In this document: positions 11,756 through 23,766 of the stretch, in pieces
Layout: the number at the start of each line of letters is the position of its first letter
Numbering within the stretch: position 1 is the first letter of the stretch
Source: Gamsiella multidivaricata
Lineage: Eukaryota; Mortierellomycota; Mortierellomycetes; Mortierellales; Mortierellaceae
Direction of reading: 5' to 3'
Assembly (NCBI RefSeq): GCF_025024155.1
Contig: NW_026251753.1
Location: 248,001-312,000 of the forward strand
DNA length: 64,000 nucleotides
Notes under the pieces: model-generated
What the model saw: the letters and a program-made list of their open reading frames with translations, nothing else
What the model was told of the DNA's origin: nothing
Databases searched by the model: none
Position numbers and translations under genes: made by a program

Positions 11756-13905
11756 ATGATGAATGCCAGTAGATTGGCCGTTGTTGGCTCAAAGCACACA
11801 ACCAGGGCTGCAGCCTCAATGCGTGCTACCCAATACCGCGCTCTTGCTCAGGTACCGACCTATTGAAATAACAGCAGTAGAAACAAATCTTGTCGCATTC
11901 ACCTCCATTTGATCCCCCCAAGCTCACTCGGCTCTTATCTGTACGGCATTATGTATACTGCAGAGATTCAGCTCGACCGACTCAAAAATGACAATGCCCG
12001 AGGCCGCTGCTGCCACACCAGCCGTCAAGGCCGGGCTTCGCTTCCGCACCAAGGCCCTGATCACCTTGACCTTGATCGGTACTGGTGTCGCTGGTGTAAT
12101 CAAGCACTCGTTCGACGACTCTGAATTCCGCACGCTCCTCGAGGATAATGTGCCCTATTTCGCTCATTCCATGGATCAGCTGGAGGCGCTTAAAGATAAC
12201 AAGGATCTCGAAAGGGTCATCGATGGTGCATCACAGGCCTCAGAGAAGGCAATTGATCTCAGCAAGACTGCCTACCGCAAAGCCTCAGACCTGATCAACG
12301 GAACGACAACACCCGCGCCAGAAAAGGTCAACAACACCGTCGCCAGTGGCGCCAATAAGCTGGCCAAGAAGGTGCAGGAGCTGGAGCAACCCAAGCCTGC
12401 AGTGCCCGCTACGCGATCTGAATACATCCCTTCAGAGGTTCCCCCTCCTAGCTTCCTCCCGGGCGCTGCCCCTGGCAAGCCCGCCCAGGCTGTCGCAGCT
12501 ATCAAGGAAGCAGAGGCCAAGGTTGCGAAGAAGGTTGAGGAAGTCAAGGACAAGGCCGTTGAGAAGGCTATCGAGACCAAGGATAAGGCCATTGAGAAGG
12601 CCATCGAGGCTAAGGATAAGATCATGGGCACCAAGGACAAGGTTGCTGAGAAGGTTGCTGAGAAGAAGGCTGAGGCTGTCGCTGCCATTCCTGAACCACC
12701 CAAGAAGCTAATCAAGGTCGCACCCATCGAATCGGAGGAGCCCATCATGACTAACCTCAACTCAACTCTGCACCAGCTCGTCGCCATCCTGAACGAGACC
12801 GGCATTCCTGAGCAGGGTCACCAAGTCTTTGAGAAAGCCAACGAGGAGTTGAAGCACTTGAGCGAGCGCGTCGAGGCTTTGAAGGTCGAGGGTGAGGCCC
12901 AGGCTGCGACCGTCATGGCCGAGCTTACGGAAAAGTACAATAAGTTGGTTAATGAGAAGGAGACTCAGCATGAGGGCGAGCTCACGCAGCTGAAGAAAGA
13001 ACTTGCAGAGGCGCATGAGGAGGAGAAGAAGAAGGCCATTGAACAAGAGCTCAAGGCCCAGCAGAATATTTTGCGCGAAGAGCAGAAGCAGGAGCTGTTG
13101 AAGTACGCAACGGACATGCAACGTCGTTGGGTGCGCGAGGTCAAGGTGCGGGTTGAAAACGAGCGTGGCGGTCGTTTGGCCCGTCTGGACCAGATTAACT
13201 TGCGCCTTAGAACCTTGGAGCGTCAGGAGATCGACAATGCCGAGTTTTTGGAGCAGTCAGCACGCACGCATCAGCTCTGGTGCGGTATCAAGGCATTGGA
13301 GAAGGCTTATGAGGCTGGTGAGCGTCGTCCCTTTGATCGCGAGTTGGTCCGTCTGAAGAGATTGGCTGAGACCGAGAAGGATGCTGAGGTCCTCAAGAGT
13401 GTTTTGGCGGCTGTGCCCGAGTCAGTTGCTATCCAGGGCGTGGACTCGGTCCCTGAATTGGTCGACAGGTTCGAGTATGTTGCAGACAAGGTTCGCCAGG
13501 CCAGCTTGGTTCCCGAGAACGGCGGCGTGTTGGCACACGGAATGAGCGTGCTTCTCTCGAAGCTGATGTTCAAGAAGCACGGACTGGTTCCTGGAAACGA
13601 TGTTGAGGCCGTTTTGGCCCGCACAGAGTACTACCTGCTCGAGAATGACTTGGAGCAAGCTGTGCGTGAGTTGAACCAGCTCAAGGGCTGGGGCAAGCGT
13701 CTTGCGAAGGACTGGATTGTTGCTGCCCGCAGGAGGGTCGAGGTTGGACAGGCCATCGATGTAAGTTTTTTGTGTGTTGATAATGAAGAATCAAGCAAGT
13801 GCACTTCCTGTAACAGACAGCTAACCACCATCTGCTCTGTCTTCAACTGACACTCAATAGGTCATCAACACTCACGCCAACCTTGTCAGCTTGACCCTTG
13901 CATAA
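11756..13905 (+). CDS. MIC60: MICOS complex subunit MIC60 (mitofilin)
   Basis: Inner-membrane organiser that forms crista junctions in the MICOS complex. Exons 11756-11851, 11964-13760 and 13861-13905 are all in phase 0 and give 645 aa. The short first exon encodes the presequence (MMNASRLAVVGSKHTTRAAA), and exon 2 opens with RFSSTD, a typical matrix-processing context. One transmembrane segment follows at about residues 63-78 (ALITLTLIGTGVAGVI). Then comes a Lys/Glu/Ala-rich linker with repeated KDKAVEKA and IEAKDK units and a long coiled coil. The conserved C-terminal mitofilin domain shows LLSKLMFKKHGLVPGNDVEA, LARTEYYLLENDLEQAVREL and NQLKGWGKRLAKDW, ending VINTHANLVSLTLA. Length and layout match fungal MIC60. 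Confidence 0.95.
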
Positions 13906-14295
13906 ACACATCCCGATCTATATCATTTCCGACTATGCTTTCGCAGACTCCTCACTCTCATATCTTACTCACCCCCTCTCGCACACTCACTTCGTCTTCT
14001 TCACGCCACCTCCCTTCTTCCTTACAATAACAATGGCAATAGCTCTACCTATGGAAGAAACAAAGAGTCTTAAGGACATATCGACGCTTTTTTACTTGAC
14101 ATTTCATTCAAATGCGTATTAGGTTGTATTTCAATAGAATGACCACAGAAAAATAAAGAATGTACGCCACCAAATTTGTATCTGCGTAATAGGCCGATAG
14201 GCCACGCGTACAAGACTTGGATCCTACCGCAGCGAGCTGTTTATTCCTGTCGTCTTTCTTTACAATCATCAAGAACACGCAGGCAAAGCGAAAAC

Positions 14296-14688
14296 ATGGT
14301 CAACACACAATCGGAACTAATGACTCGGGCACAAGCGCTCATGAAGCAGAAGGACGACATTGAGGTCGACATCAAAAAAGCAGAGGATGAACTCCAGTCG
14401 GTATGCAGATAATGAGGACCCATCTCTCTCTTTTTTGAGAACAAATAATATGCCTTTTTTTTTTTTTTTGGCTAACAGCTAACACACAGAACGCCTTTAC
14501 TCTCAATGCTTGCGCTATCATATAGCAAAAAGTCGGCATGACGGATCATTTGGTCGACAGCCAGGGCTTCCCGCGTGCAGATATCGATCTTGTCGTCGTT
14601 ACAACTGCCCGATCCAATCTTATCAGTAAGTGTTTTCTCCCTCGCCCTTGTCATGTTATTTTTTTAGGTCATCCATCTGTAGCAGCTG

Positions 14689-14722
<34 letters not shown>

Positions 14723-15623
14723 CCATTAAATGACAACGTTTATGTCCGGAATATTGATTACATAGAGCTAAGAAACGATCACAAGACCGTTATGCTTCAC
14801 ATTGAAGAAGCCATCCACGCCGTGCACGCCGAGGCATTGGCTGAAAAACAATCGAAGGAAGCTGAAAGATCTCAGGAAGAGGCTTCAAGAGCGGCAGCAG
14901 CATCATCATCATCATCATCGTCATCAATAGCATCTGCTACTTCAACTCATCCATTATACGAAGACGAGGAACGGACTTTGGCGCCATTTGCCCGTGTGAA
15001 CGCTGTGGCTCCTGACTCCCCCGCCAAGAACGCGGTACGTTGATTTGCAGGGGCATGCAGAGAACATTTATGGAAAATATAATGAGATGGAAATATTGCT
15101 AATATAATTTGCTCCGCATCTTGCATTGCTTCCCTGACTATTATTACTTTCTATTTTTTTTTCTCTGTTTTAGGGCTTGCTACAGGGCGATATGATCGTA
15201 GCCTTTGGGGTCGTGAACATCAGAACGACCAATGTCCTCAAGTCATTAAGTGCACACGTGGAATCCCGTGAAAACGTAAACGCAGTGTTTGTATACTTTA
15301 CTGCGAAAGGTCGTCTCTTGGACTATTCCCCTTCCATATTTTTTGTTTCTCATATTTCATTTCCTTTTCTTCTTCTTCCTATAGAAACCTATTGTGGTCA
15401 AGGTACAGAGAGGCGAACCAACAGAGCTGCAATCTGTAATTCTCGTGCCAAAGCAAGGCTGGGGCGGTCGTGGACTGTTGGGGTAAGAAAAAGATCCGCT
15501 TTTTTATGTGCAATGCTGACAAGAAAGGCATTACTGCTGCTTTGTTTTCGTGTATGCGTTAAATATCTGACGCGCCATCTTTTTTTGGTACGACCCTATA
15601 GATGCCATATTGTGCCAGTCTAG
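14296..15623 (+). CDS. NAS2: 26S proteasome assembly chaperone Nas2/PSMD9 (PDZ domain)
   Basis: Chaperone that binds Rpt5 during assembly of the proteasome base. Multi-exon. The ATG at 14296 gives an N-terminal helical coiled coil (MVNTQSELMTRAQALMKQKD, then VDIKKAEDELQS). The family core follows: GMTDHLVDSQGFPRADID, then KLRNDHKTVMLHIEEAIHAV. A Ser-rich linker leads to a C-terminal PDZ domain (FARVNAVAPDSPAKNAGLLQ, GDMIVAFGVVNIRTTNVLKS, PIVVKVQRGEP, PKQGWGGRGLLGCHIVPV). I could follow the splice junctions in frame through to the TAG at 15621-15623. One intron contains a run of about 30 A residues near 14690-14719. Convergent with SLX4, with about 105 bp between the stops. Confidence 0.93.
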
Positions 15624-15728
15624 GCGCTATCATTCGTTTATTGAAGGACCTGCCTTTGCCAATAAACCCCTTCGCTATTGGGAATACTTCATTTCGGATA
15701 TCAGCTTTGAGAAACTTTCCGGATATTA

Positions 15729-18700
15729 CTACTTCGCGGCACGCATTCGTTTCCTCGCTTTTGTTTTTCGCCAACTACCAAGTGCTGAGTGTGCAGGTAC
15801 AAAGCAGATAATCCCCTGCTGGTCCAGAAACTGCCGGAGCTGCTGGCGTGTGCATGAAACATTCGATGCTTGGCACTCCTCCCACACATGTTCCAAATCT
15901 AAAGGCTACAGATAAATGAATGTACAGAAAAATAAAGTCAATTAGCATACGTGCAACGTGGACAAACTTGAAGTACTTTGGGTTGCTGTTAAACATACCT
16001 TGTACGTGAGAAACTGTTGTCGCAAATGGGGCGTCTCATTTAGGAACTGGAACAGCTGGCGCTTCAATGTGGGTGTGGTTGCGACGGGCCCTTGCTCAGA
16101 CAATTCTTGATCGTCATTGATCCCCGCTTCGAAAAACATACCGGGGTCGTCACCGTGCTCGTCACCGTCATCGTAATCGTCATCCATCCGATCTTGGTCA
16201 TCGCTCTCCAACTCATAAGACTCAGGGCTGTATGCAAAATTATATCGACCCGATGTTGAATTGATACTTTCTCGATGCGCACTGTCATGATCTCTGCTAT
16301 CGGTAACGGCTCCTGCAGTACCTTGATCCAGATCTGCATCCACTGCAATGGTTACTCCAAGTTGAGCGTATCGAGAGCGGCCTCCATGTTGCCGCGAAAT
16401 ATTCACACTCGCTCCCCTCTCAAAGTCCATTATTTGAGTTTGGTTCGCACTACTCTCGCCAATGCTATCGCCCTCATTAATGCCAACAGAGCCGTCGAGG
16501 TCACTATCACCTCCGTTTAAACTCTCGTCGAGACCAGTCTGATGCATGTCATCCTGTCCGGTATCCGGATTTGGGTTCAACTTCTCCCAGATCCCTGTCA
16601 ATTGATCTACTAGGAGCCCTTTGCTCGCAGCCTTGAGTCCAAACGTCATTGCTGCCACCCTCAAACTTGCAAGAGACATGTTCTTGTAGTCCGGCATCCT
16701 TCTCTGCAGCTTAATACGCGCTACTGCCTTTGCAGACTCCGCTGCCAGGGCCTCTACCCGGATCTGTGCTTGCGATTTGCGTTTCGAGGGTGTCTTTGGT
16801 GCCCCAGGTGCCCTCGGCCTATTTCGTGCTCCTGCTGTTGATAAAGATTTAGTCGTGGTTGGTTGGTTGGTTGTGCGAGACAGTGTTCTAATATCTTGTG
16901 GATCGACCACCAAAACATCGGTACTCCTGGGCTGAGAAGATGGTAATAGTAACGCAGCGCGCCGGGGTATTGGTGCTGCGTCTTCAAAGTCTGCAGAGTC
17001 ATCGTCCTCGTTCAAAACAATGGGGTCCACTGTCTCTGCCTTTTTGGAGGCTTGTGGAAGGGCTCCGGCTTTCAGAGGCAAACCATGCAGCGGATTCCTT
17101 GCAGGTCGCTGTCTCGGCTGCCTTATATCTTCCCGCGATGACAGCACTATGACTCCGGAAAGGCTAGTTCTGATTTTGGAAGTACTACAGGGGCGGGCAG
17201 GCATCTTTAATTCTTCACCACTGCTCTCTGCGCCGCCCCCATCCCGCAGGCGTCTGTTTTTCTTGGGCGTTGTCACTCCACTCCACTTTGATTCCTGCCA
17301 TGACTCATAGCCATTCCCTACGTCGCCTCCATCGTTTCCTGATTGATACGGATTCTCAGGTAAGGAGTCCAAACGTGAAAGCATCGAGGGCGGCGGCTCG
17401 AAGACTGTATGCGAAGGGGCTGGGGAGAATGTGGACATATGATCTCCCAGCTTAGCGAAGTCCAGTGGTGGAGGCAAATTGCTTGAGGAGGATACCCGTC
17501 GATCGATGGAATCTTCACTTCTAAACGAAATCTCTGGCGAGTGCCCGAAATCCAGATCAAAAGTATTATCGCCTACCGGTACGTCAAGGCTCGGTTCGAC
17601 TATTCTATCGCCGTACGAAACTGATGGCGAATAGATTAAAATCCCAGTGTTTGAGTCGATATGCTCGCCGTACATCTGTTCATCCTGAAATGGCTCTTTA
17701 TCGACTTGATCGTACGTCTCTTCACAATTTCTACTGTCCGACTGCCGCTGAATCGGCGACTCGAGACGGCCTGACATGGCATCATCATAGGCAGACGAGT
17801 AAAAGTCTTTGGATGCCAGCGAAAGAGATCGGTCGAGTTGCGATCGCAGTGAATAGCGAAGTGATGGCGAGGAAGGATCTGGGTATGTGTTATAGCGTTG
17901 GCTGCCATCGTCGCTGGAGTAAAGCTCGGTCTCTTCCTCCAAAATCAGCTCATCTGCCGGCTCTGTAGGACGCAAACCTGCCGCTACAGGGTGCCTCTCT
18001 ATGGAATCCAGAATCTGTGGTTATAAAGTAAAGGGTATGGGAGCAACAACCAAGTTAAATATTCATTTCTTAATTTTGAATGTATCTACAGATCAAAGTG
18101 TGTTTATGGGAGCGCTACCTTCTTGTACGCCACCATCTTGGCTTGCTGTACTTGTTGCACCATGGCCTCCAGATGATTGACAATCTCTTTCTTTAAGACG
18201 CTTGTGAACGCTTGCTGGTTGATTTCCTTGTGCTCCTTAAACGAGATTCTGCGCATCTTTGAGGTCAACCACAGCGGGGATGAGAACTGTAGGATGGAAA
18301 TGATAAATGAAAACCATTGTCAGATAGGCTTTCACGTTGCGGATCAAATAATATATGACCGATCGAAAGTTTTATTAGAGATGTATAATGTGTTGGCGTC
18401 TAGGTTACCTTGTTGTCTAAAGGCCTCTGATCGTCCTTGGATCCAGATCCGCTCAGAGTAACACTGTCTTCCGGGTCTTGTTTCGTTGAGTCACTCGTCT
18501 TCTCATGGCCTTCCCGATCTCGTTGCAGATACCGCTTCATGAATTGAGACACGTATTTTTCCCGGTCAAATCTCCGTCGAGGTTCATTGTCCTCGCCTCT
18601 TTGCCCCCTGAAATATCCCGGAGTTCCCTCATCGTGAGGGTCGGTTATATGTAAGTCCAAACTTTCGATGTCCTGCGTGTCCTCGAGATGCGACAACTTC

Positions 18701-19731
18701 CAGAGCGATTCTCGTGGCGAAGTCATTGCGTCGGGTCCCGGCGACTGAGACAGGCGCAGGTCTGCTTCCGTAGATCCAGTGAAGCGTGATGGTCTCCAAG
18801 GAGGAGTTCCGATATGTTGTCTCCTGTCCGTGCGACTTCCGTGCCCGCCGAGCTGGTCAGGTTCGAGGTCGGTGCTTGAATATGCATCATTCGAATCGTC
18901 CGACTCCGGAAATAGCAGGGCATGGACATTGGCCTGGACTAACTCCTGGACTTCCGCGTATGGTAGCACTGTTGATTTGTTCCTCTCGCGCTCCGTCTGT
19001 CTCTTGCGCTTGCTTCCTTTCTGAAGCTTCCTTGCTGGTGGCATAGACCAGATAGGCGTTCTTGAGGGATTAAAAGGGGAACCTGCACTTGAGCCCTGTC
19101 CTGACTCAAATCCATAAGATTGATCTGACATGGAAATCGCGAGCGCTAACTGAAGGCTCTCGTCATGTTGATCTAGCTCAAGTTGTTGAAATCTGCTAAA
19201 CTTGGATGATCGTGGAGTTGCAGGGGTATGGACAGTTGTGATGATAGCGTCGGACGCAAAGTCATCATCTGGCGTCTCTGTGAGAGGTACCAACTGCTTC
19301 TTGATGGTGGTATTGGCTTTTGGCTTTCGCGTGGATGCTGAGCTTTGTGATCCTGGGGCCGAGATAACGGGTACAGTTTTGTCCAATGTGCCAGCTTTTG
19401 ATTCTACCTTCTGGCTTTGTTTGGTCAGGTCCGAGACACTGACTGAGCCTAGTCGAGTGGCGGAGGAGGATAGGGCTCGGGCACTGTTGATGTATGCTGC
19501 CGTAAGGTCCAGTTTGGAAGATCCTGCTGATAGTCGCCGAATGGTCTCGGTGTCCGAGAAGCCCTCTGATTCAGAATCGAGAACAATCACTCCTTGGTTG
19601 TCGACACTCCTGTTTTGAGCTGGTGATGAGATGGACATGGTTTGCACAGAGCTCAAAGATCCGCTCTTGAGTGCACTTGATAAGGAATTTGATTTTGATG
19701 GCTCATTCCTGGTGGGATCGTGATTCGGCAT
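15729..19731 (-). CDS. SLX4: Structure-specific endonuclease scaffold SLX4
   Basis: Scaffold that activates the SLX1 nuclease and resolves branched DNA in recombination and repair. The ATG at 19731 starts a 443-residue first exon (MPNHDPTRNE). Further exons lie at about 18128-18287 and about 15999-18014, and the last exon is 15729-15905. The diagnostic part is the C-terminal SLX1-binding domain: MPDYKNMSLASLRVAAMTFG, LKRQLFQFLNETPHLRQQFL, then across the last intron YKPLDLEHVWEECQ and TRQQLRQFLDQQGIICF. The rest is Ser/Asp-rich and low in conservation, as usual for SLX4. The segment HDESLQLALAISMSD in exon 1 resembles a ubiquitin-interacting motif. Total length is in the range of large fungal SLX4 proteins. 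Confidence 0.88.
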
Positions 19732-19954
19732 GGACTGAGGAAAGACAAGACAAGACCAAGCATCTTGGGAGGTTGTTTATCCCTCACAGTTCTTGACTGG
19801 TCTACACAATCAAATGAGATCGTCGCAATGGTTCTCCTTTTTTGGAACCATAATTAAAACATTGTAATTGGTGGCGTCGTTCCAACATAAAGCTAGTTTT
19901 GGCCTCTATTCTTTTATATCACCAAGGTAGAGTTCATATTAGGCGGAATCTTTA

Positions 19955-22900
19955 TTAGAGATCGTTGAGTGTCAGCGCCCGGTCAATCACCAGTGGCCCT
20001 TTGGAATGATGCAGAGACTGCCCGGAAATACGACTGGACGATAATGGGACAGCTCCTGACAACGGAGCCCCTCCAAACAACCTTGATGATATCTTTGTCG
20101 CTTTGAACAAGGTCATCTTTGGAGGTTCAGCTATATCCAGCGGTATAAAACTGCCGCTCCTACGGCGTTCTTCGGACTCCTGCTCCGTTGGTTTGGACGT
20201 ACTTTGAAAAGTCGTCACTGGGATGGATGACGATTGAGCGTCCGTGGCAGTCGATGCCGCTGTCGAGGTCGATAATGATGTGAAGGGTAATGATATTGAG
20301 TTTGCCGAGGAGATGGTGGACGGATTGGCTGGTACGGCTGTTGGAACTTGAGACCGCGTAAACGGATAATATCCTCCTATATTTGGTTCGTCTTCACTCT
20401 TTCTCCCTTCCAGACTTGACCGTCCACTTCCACTCCCGCTCACCCGACCGCCACTAGTCCGGCTAGCGATGTCGCTCAGGCGCCTGCGGTAACTTCCCCC
20501 ACCACTACCCCGACTAGCCTCCAGGCTGATCCTCCGAAGTTCCCTAGAGAGGCGGTGATTGCCACTTCCTCCAAAGCTGTCCCTGAGCGGTGGCAAAGAT
20601 GGAATCACATTCGGCTGCTCAGCATTCGGCTGCTCAGCATCCGCACTCTCGCTAGAGTTAGCACGGCTGTCGCTTGTTTGTAGTGCTTCAAATGCGGGAT
20701 CCAAAGGAAATGAGAGGCGGATTGGTGGTTGATGAATGGTGGCGTGATAGCTGTTGGCGAGTTCTAGCTGCCTCCGCTCCTGCCGTGTGAGCTGTTCTTG
20801 AAGCGCCCGATGTTGTTCCTGCAAGATCTTGGCCTCTTCGAATTCTCGGTAAACCTCTGGTTCAACCACGGCGTTTAGTTCCGGCAGATACGAGCCTTGT
20901 GGATCGTCAGCGCTCTGTGCATAGGATGCATTGGTCTGGATGTCGCCGTAAGAACCTTGTAGGTGCGTAGTGTGCTGCTGTTGCTCCAGATACTGGGTTT
21001 CCATCTCGTGCCTCTTTCGTTTCTCACCAATCATGGGGCTCATGGGCTTCGTCAACGGTTTGGTGGCCTTATGGATCGTTATTGGTTGATAATGCTTGAT
21101 TGGTCCTGCATGAAATGATCGCTCCATACTCTCGCGCACCCTCATTCTTTGCTCGCGCTGCTACCATGGACAACATGAAATGTAAATCCCACATCAGTGG
21201 GTTAAATCAGTATAGGCATAGGAAGCTCTGATATAAATACCCTCCCGATCCGGATCTCGCCAGCACAACACCAGTAGTTCATGCAGGTAACATACCCTGT
21301 GCAGCTCCGGTGCCTTTTGTTTGAGCTCTAACAGCTCTTGCTCTCGCTTCTTAGCCGACTGTTCAAACTGCTCCCTCTCCCTGGCACGCTGATCGGAATG
21401 AAAGCGAAACTCATGCGGCTGAGTTAACTCCTTCGTGCTCTTCTTGAGTAAAAAGCGTGTTGGTTGAAGTGCTCGTACAGGGACTCGTTGACCGAGCTTT
21501 GGCGAGATGGGCACCGTCGGCTTAAACTGTGATTTTCTGATAGCACCAGAGGTGTGGCCTGATGGTATTGACGAGCGAAGGGGGGCGAGTCCTGCAAGTC
21601 GACTTGGTCGTCGCGCGCCGACTGAGGTCGTTTGAGCTGCAGCCCCAGATCCGTGTTGGTGCATATGGATCTCAGCGCGACGTTGCGTTGCAAGTTGGAA
21701 TGGAACTGGAACTGTTGGAGTGAGACGTTTCTGTTAAGTCATAGTATTATTTTGCAAGCACTGAGTTAGTAGGTACAATAATATATTCAGCAGCGCAGCA
21801 TAGACATGAATGAGAGATTTTAATTACCAGAGGAGGTAGTGGCCGTTTAATGACACCTATAACACTTTGCTTGTTCCTATTCGTAGCCTTCGCCTCCCCT
21901 GCTGTGGTTGCAGTGGTATCTCTGGGTTGGAACATTGCGCGACGTCGTCTGAGTATCTCATCCGTTGCGAATTTAAAGGGTACCGGTTGAGTTAATGCGC
22001 GACTGGACGGATTATTCCAGCGCTGTTGATTTGGCGCTGTGGATGGTTCAGCATGGCCGTCAGATGGTTGCCTCAAGGCAGTTATCGATGTTGAAATTTC
22101 TTCCCGTATGGGTGGTCCTCGAATTTTCCCAATTCCAGCAGGTAATCCGATTGCCGCTTTGAACCTACTCTCCTGTGCCGCACGACTAGCTGTGTTGAAT
22201 GGGTATATAGCAGTCGTGGTGCTCTGAACATCCGATTCGTGTGCCGGCGTTTCTTTGTTGGAAGGAGCAGGGTGAACAAAACTTGTGCGAACTTGATCTG
22301 AGCTCGCGATGCAATGTAAGGTTTTACTTGATGGTGTGTTGGTGGTAGAATCACTGCCATTTCGCTGAGCAGCTTTCACAAATTTAGTCCCTGTCCGATT
22401 ATTGCCTGACCATGATGACTGTGAGGCGATTGTTGGGAGTTTATCTATCCGTGCTTTGATCAGATTTTCCATTCTAGTAGCAGCTGCGGTCTTGTGCGGT
22501 CCTGCGCTTGAGTTCACAGTATCTTTGACCCGGGGCTTACTGAAAACAGGCGACACCGGCACCGTGAGCGGCAGTTTCCGAATTCGAGGTACACCAACGT
22601 CCCCTGCGCCTGTAAAGACTTTTGGATCCAGAGGTCTAGCGCGGAATTGTGGCGTCCGACTGGAACGCAGCGACTCGCGTTCATTGATTGTCGGGACTTT
22701 GTAAGGTGCAGCCCTGCGCGTAATGCTAGTCCTGGGTATAGATGTTGAATTGGGAATGGGCTGTCCACGCCGAGTGTGCATTAGTTCCTATTAGGACCGG
22801 ATAAAAAAAAAAATGGAGCGCAAGTATGAGTTGGTGTTTCAATTGCCAGTTCGTACAAATCCAGGCTTGCTTCCAAGACTTACCTCCCGCATATTGGTTC

Positions 22901-23396
22901 TAAGATTGAGTGTCTTCTGCTTCATATCACTTGACCCATCCAGAGCCAAGGCCTCCTTTGCGCCAGTCGCTTCCGCATGGTCATCTGAGTTTGCGCTGCT
23001 GTTGCCCGCTTTTGATGGGTCATTCAAGTATGAAACCGTCTCTGGCTTTCCTTTAGGCTGCAAAAGACTTTGGGTATTGCGTCCAGGGATGTCTGATTTA
23101 GGTTGCGTGTTAGCTGTGTTCAAGGGCGGCAAGGGCCTCGACTCAAACGTAAAAGGTGTGACCGGCTTGGTGGAGCTTTGCTGTGAAGAACCGACAAAAG
23201 ACTGGTTGCTATCCTCCACATCAGATGCCGTCAGCAGGTCCATAAGCGATGGCCTGCCATTATTCTCTGCGGTGACTTTGTTGATCTTGTTGATTGCGGT
23301 CTGGGGTGAGGCTGAAGCGTGTTGCATTATGGACTTCCTGGCGAACTCCATCGCGTCCGTGGCGCGTAGCTTTTTTCGGGGGTGAAATACATCCAT
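19955..23396 (-). CDS. TPX2-like spindle assembly protein
   Basis: TPX2 is an animal and plant microtubule-nucleation factor and Aurora A activator, released by importins near chromatin. Repeated TPX2 signatures are visible. They are RKLPLTVPVSPVFSKPRV, a PVPFKFATDEILRRRRAM unit, a second PTVPVPFQLATQRRAEIH unit, ELTQPHEFRFHSDQRARERE, and a C-terminal KHYQPITIHKATKPLTKPMS, which is the KYxxxxIxxxxxPLTxPxSP pattern ending animal TPX2. The helical segment QFEQSAKKREQELLELKQKA follows the third unit. Beyond the TPX2 region is a long Ser-rich tail to the stop at 19955-19957. The start is uncertain: the first ATG in frame is 23396 (MDVFHPRKKLR), but the frame is open a little further upstream and a small 5' exon is possible. 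I see no obvious N-terminal Aurora A-binding motif. Confidence 0.75.
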
Positions 23397-23766
23397 GGCA
23401 TCAGAATCCTGTTCCTCGTCCGTACTCTTCAAACCTCCATGGTGCTGCTTTTTTTACTTTTTACTGAATACAGCATAATTCTGCTCAAAAATACGTCACA
23501 GAACGTATCCGAACAAGAGTACTGCATATGATATATGGTCAACCCTCCCATGAAAAAGGCTGTTCGCTTGCGTCCGCCAGCTCGTTCTCGCCCCACCATA
23601 CCAATAGCCATGCTAGTACTGCTGCTTCTGACCTCCGTCTGCGAACTTTCGTTTAATTGTAGATGAGGAGAAAAATGCAGATAAAAAAAACAAAATAAAA
23701 TAAAAAGAACTACAAGAAACAGGTGAATGGTACAAACTTGAGCTCTCCATAAAAATCTGTCGGCTC
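23397..23766. other. Intergenic between TPX2-like and Ndt80-domain genes
   Basis: Short A-rich stretches (23683-23708) and no coding motif. It presumably holds the TPX2-like gene promoter, possibly a first exon of that gene, and the 3' UTR of the Ndt80-domain gene. Confidence 0.4.

Noticed and set aside
12272..12805. 177-codon antisense frame inside MIC60
   Set aside because: It is the complement of the Lys/Ala/Glu-rich linker and has no independent signal; MIC60 explains the region fully.
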